Shown here: positions 62,102 to 64,000 of the stretch, piece by piece
How positions within the stretch are numbered: position 1 is the stretch's first letter
Layout: each line of letters starts with the position of its first letter
NCBI GenBank assembly: GCA_963737445.1
Contig: CAVTSO010000009.1
Location: forward strand, 558,001-622,000
Source: JAICYJ01 sp963737445
Lineage (GTDB): Bacteria > Actinomycetota > Thermoleophilia > Gaiellales > JAICJC01
Direction of reading: 5' to 3'
DNA: 64,000 nt
Notes under the pieces: generated by a model
Seen by the model: the letters and a program-made list of their open reading frames with translations, nothing else
The model's database searches: none
Told to the model about the DNA's origin: nothing
Translations under genes and position numbers: made by a program

Positions 62102-62446
62102 ATGAGGATTCCCGGGAGGGCTCGGTTCGGAGACGTGATTGCGCGGCAGCTGGCGATGTTCGCCGACGACCACCGCGACCTGATGCTGCGGGTCGAGCAG
62201 GCGCGGGTGTCGTACACGCATGCGGGCGCGAGCGAGGCGGAGGAACGCTACGGCGACTACATGGACCTGGTCGAGGAGGCGGAGGAGGAGCTGCTGGCGC
62301 TGCGCGACCGGTATGCGGAGACGATGGCGGCGCGGGATCGGATGCGGTACGAGCGCGAGTTTTCGAAGGCGGCGGAGAGGCGGCTGCCGTCGCTGGTGGT
62401 GCGGCGCATCTACCAGCGCGCGATGGATCCGGATCTTGACGAGTGA
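62102..62446 (+). CDS. Small charged helical protein, function unknown
   Basis: A 114-residue protein, strongly helical and rich in Glu, Arg and Ala: RFGDVIARQLAMFADDHRDL, then EEAEEELLALRDRYAETMAARDRMRYE, then RRLPSLVVRRIYQRAMDPDLDE. I recognise no domain. The ATG is chosen because it lies seven bases after TAGCAT; the longer frame upstream would cross that promoter. It precedes the DedA gene by three bases and is probably cotranscribed with it. Confidence 0.65.
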   Translation: MRIPGRARFGDVIARQLAMFADDHRDLMLRVEQARVSYTHAGASEAEERYGDYMDLVEEAEEELLALRDRYAETMAARDRMRYEREFSKAAERRLPSLVVRRIYQRAMDPDLDE

Positions 62447-62449
62447 GAT

Positions 62450-63031
62450 GTGAGCACGCTGGTCGGCTGGTTCGAGAACCACGCCTACCTGCTCGTGTTC
62501 GTGACGGTGACGCTGGAGCTGGTGGGGGTGCCGTTTCCGTCTGAGACGATCCTGATCGGCGCCGGAGCGGCGGCGGCGGCGGGACATCTGAACGTGCTGC
62601 TGGTGATGGCGGTGGCAGCGATCGCGGCGACGCTGGGCGCGCTGGGGGGATACGAGATCGGGCGGATCGGCGGGCGGCCGCTGCTGGACCGGCTGGTGGC
62701 GCGCGGGTGGCCGCGGCAGCAGCAGGTGCTGCGGGTCGAGGAGTTCTTCGGGCGGCACGGCGGCAAGTCGCTGGTGGGCGCGCGGTTCGTGCCGTTCGTG
62801 CGGATCTTCGCGCCCTGGATGGCGGGGGCAGCGGGGATGCCGCTGCGCCATTTCGCGGCGTGGAACGTGGTCGGTGCAGTGGCCTGGGTGGTGATCGTGA
62901 CAGGAGCCGGGTTTGTGTTCGGGGAGTCGCTGGCGGCGATCGAGGCCAGCGTCGGGCCGGTGGCGGCGGCGGTGGCGGCGGCGGCCGTGGCGGGGGTGTT
63001 CGTCCTGCATCGCGTCCGAGCCCGCGGCTAG
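62450..63031 (+). CDS. DedA-family membrane protein
   Basis: A 193-residue membrane protein of the DedA/VTT superfamily. It shows TLELVGVPFPSETILIGAGA, GYEIGRIGGRPLLDRL, FFGRHGGKSLVGARFVPFVRIFAPWMAG and about four hydrophobic helices, two of them re-entrant. DedA members include transporters that flip undecaprenyl phosphate or phospholipid; which applies here is unknown. The start is GTG 62450, three bases after the upstream stop. Confidence 0.88.
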   Translation: MSTLVGWFENHAYLLVFVTVTLELVGVPFPSETILIGAGAAAAAGHLNVLLVMAVAAIAATLGALGGYEIGRIGGRPLLDRLVARGWPRQQQVLRVEEFFGRHGGKSLVGARFVPFVRIFAPWMAGAAGMPLRHFAAWNVVGAVAWVVIVTGAGFVFGESLAAIEASVGPVAAAVAAAAVAGVFVLHRVRARG

Positions 63032-63043
63032 CCTCCGGCGTCC

Positions 63044-63238
63044 ATGGCCCGAACGCCCAAGAAGCGCCAGCAGCCCCGGTGCCACTCGTGCCACCGGCGC
63101 TCGCTGCGGTGGCTGGAAGGGCGCCAGCGCTTCATGTGCGACTCCTGCGGCAAGGTCTTCGACCTGGCCGTCGTCGAGCGGCACAACCCGGGCCTGCAGC
63201 TGTTCGAGCCGCAGCTGCACATGGACGTCGCCGGCTAG
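63044..63238 (+). CDS. Small zinc-ribbon protein
   Basis: A 64-residue basic protein with CHSCHRRSLRW and CDSCGKVFD, two CxxC knuckles forming a probable zinc ribbon, preceded by a Lys/Arg tail (ARTPKKRQQP). The function is unknown; it could bind nucleic acid. It follows the DedA gene by 12 bases, with a TAGCCT box nine bases before the ATG. Confidence 0.65.
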   Translation: MARTPKKRQQPRCHSCHRRSLRWLEGRQRFMCDSCGKVFDLAVVERHNPGLQLFEPQLHMDVAG

Positions 63239-63252
63239 CGCAGCCCGTCGGT

Positions 63253-63277
63253 GATTCGTCACGGCCCGTGACGAATC
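63253..63277. terminator. Near-perfect palindrome after the zinc-ribbon gene
   Basis: GATTCGTCACGG and its exact complement CCGTGACGAATC flank a single C. As RNA it forms a long stem with a minimal loop. It lies 14 bases past the zinc-ribbon stop and also resembles the end of the 105-bp repeat units, so it may be part of the array rather than a terminator. No T run follows. Confidence 0.4.
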
Positions 63278-63279
63278 TG

Positions 63280-63658
63280 GAGGCAACACGAGTGCCAGGC
63301 GCGGCTGTTGCGCTCCCAGAAGTGTCCACGCACCCGTAACACGCACTGATCGCAACCGCGCCATGACGGCTCGTATGCATCTTGGAGGCAACACGGGTGC
63401 CAGGCGCGACTGTTGCGCTCACGGAACGGTCAACGCGCCCGTTACGCGAGCAGATCGCAACCCGGCTGTCAGCGCCTGACGCAACCTTGGTGGCAACACC
63501 GGTGCCAGGCGCGGCTGTTGCGCTCCCAGAAGCGTCAACGCGCCCGTCACGCGCACGAATTGCAACCCCGCCGTCACCGCTCGCAAGCACCTTGCGGGCA
63601 ACACCGGTGCCAGGCGCGGCTGTTGCGCTCCCGGAAGTGTCATCGCGGCCGTTGCATA
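63280..63658. repeat. 105-bp tandem repeat array, about four units
   Basis: GCAACAC followed by GTGCCAGGCGC starts at 63283, 63388, 63493 and 63598, exactly 105 bases apart each time. Units share the core GTGCCAGGCGCG and CTGTTGCGCTC and a later CGCAACC, with scattered substitutions. Each core is an imperfect hairpin (GCAACA paired with TGTTGC). The last unit is cut short where the promoter of the next gene begins. The 451-base gap from 63239 to 63689 holds only this array, the palindrome and that promoter. Confidence 0.9.
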
Positions 63659-63680
63659 CGAACACATGTTCGCCTATGCT
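63652..63680 (+). promoter_or_regulatory. SOS-type promoter with LexA box, imuB-like gene
   Basis: TTGCAT at 63652-63657 and TATGCT at 63675-63680 are separated by exactly 17 bases, a well-formed sigma-A promoter. The spacer holds CGAACACATGTTCG (63659-63672), a perfect match to the Gram-positive/actinobacterial LexA operator CGAAC-N4-GTTCG. LexA bound there would block RNA polymerase, so the downstream gene should be induced by DNA damage. Confidence 0.8.
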
Positions 63681-63689
63681 GGAGAGCCC

Positions 63690-64000
63690 TTGCCGAAACG
63701 CCCCCGCATCCTGGTCTGTGCGCTCGTCCCCCGCTTCGCGCTGCGGGTGGCGATGGGCGGGTCGCTGGGCGATGTCCCGGCGGCGCTGGCCCCGGAGGCG
63801 GGCGACTCGCCGCTGGTGGGCGAGGTGAATGCCGCCGCGGCCACCTTTGGCGTGCGGCCCGGGATGCGTGCCGGCGAGGCGATCGCCCGCTGCCCGGGAA
63901 TCCGGCTGGTCACCGCCGACCCCGGTGCCGTTGCCGATGCCGCCGAGGAGCTGCTGGCCGGCCTGGAGGCGATCGGCGCCGCCGTCGAGCCGCTCGAGCC
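63690..64000 (+). CDS. ImuB-like Y-family DNA polymerase, 5' part (cut by window end)
   Basis: The open frame from TTG 63690 reads PKRPRILVCALVPRFALRVAM, then EVNAAAATFGVRPGMRAGEA and CPGIRLVTADPGAVADAAEE, the N-terminal pattern of ImuB/Y-family proteins. The catalytic aspartate segment of true Pol IV (a MDAFFA-like motif) is absent, so this is probably a non-catalytic ImuB, which partners ImuA' and DnaE2 in mutagenic repair. The start is near the predicted transcription start. The SOS-box promoter supports the assignment independently. The rest of the gene lies outside the window. Confidence 0.75.
   Translation, partial: MPKRPRILVCALVPRFALRVAMGGSLGDVPAALAPEAGDSPLVGEVNAAAATFGVRPGMRAGEAIARCPGIRLVTADPGAVADAAEELLAGLEAIGAAVEPLE

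Noticed and set aside
63280..63658. CRISPR array
   Set aside because: The period is 105 bases and the whole unit is conserved with substitutions. There are no short identical repeats separated by unique spacers and no cas genes.

Overview
The window is a stretch of a very GC-rich bacterial chromosome, read as a deep-branching actinobacterium, most probably Thermoleophilia (inference). Support comes from the GC content, a class II DAHP synthase, SepF, SepIVA-like and DivIVA-like division proteins, a MurA with aspartate in place of the catalytic cysteine, many GTG and TTG starts, and many genes with a TANNNT -10 box only 6 to 9 bases before the start codon (leaderless transcription). Almost everything is core housekeeping. 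I see no rRNA or tRNA gene, no CRISPR array, no prophage and no transposase.

Layout: 1-6.8 kb (minus) holds a SepIVA-like gene, coaD, rsmD, recG, a FakA-FakB type fusion and an Asp23 gene. 6.8-8.0 kb (plus) holds rpmB and a VOC-family gene. 8.0-26.6 kb (minus) is a long, mostly overlapping gene string. In order of transcription it is aroG, tyrA, aroA, cmk-plsC, der, gpsA, metK, priA, isochorismatase, def, fmt, rsmB, rpe, ribD, ribE, ribBA, ribH. Then come trpS (plus), rluB-scpB-scpA (minus), an M3 peptidase (plus) and dnaE (minus). 35.0-45.6 kb is the classic rpsB-tsf-pyrH-frr-uppS-cdsA-dxr-rseP-ispG neighbourhood, interrupted between frr and uppS by an amidinotransferase gene and a cupin gene. 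45.7-52.3 kb is a division and envelope cluster (pgeF, yggS, sepF, proC, yggT, divIVA, traR/dksA, lspA, rluD). 52.3-59.5 kb carries a DHH-CBS-nucleotidyltransferase, ridA, hisD and murA. 59.5-64 kb is a mixed set ending in the 5' part of an ImuB-like Y-family polymerase gene.

How the genes work together: the aro and tyr genes make chorismate and tyrosine precursors. The rib genes make riboflavin from ribulose-5-phosphate and GTP. dxr and ispG (MEP pathway) feed uppS, which makes the lipid carrier for the murA-initiated cell wall. cdsA, gpsA, plsC and FakA/FakB handle phospholipid and fatty-acid entry. rpsB, tsf, frr, rpmB, fmt, def, trpS, rsmB, rsmD and the pseudouridine synthases serve translation.

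Sequence quality matters here. Between about 8.9 and 12.6 kb the rpe, ribD, ribE and ribBA genes are broken by many frameshifts, and the ribD deaminase segment is present twice in tandem with substitutions. Single frameshifts occur in aroA, rluB, dnaE, probably ispG, and the 5' end of the endonuclease gene; the ones in aroA and rluB fall in G runs. Assembly or sequencing error is the simplest reading.

The least explained structure is non-coding. It comprises a family of roughly 100-260 bp inverted-repeat, hairpin-rich elements that abut stop codons (41-243, 39418-39680, and a diverged copy at 50224-50332). There is also a 105-bp tandem repeat array (63280-63658) leading straight into a promoter whose spacer contains a LexA-type SOS box, in front of the ImuB-like gene. 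A related hairpin sits at 12676-12704.
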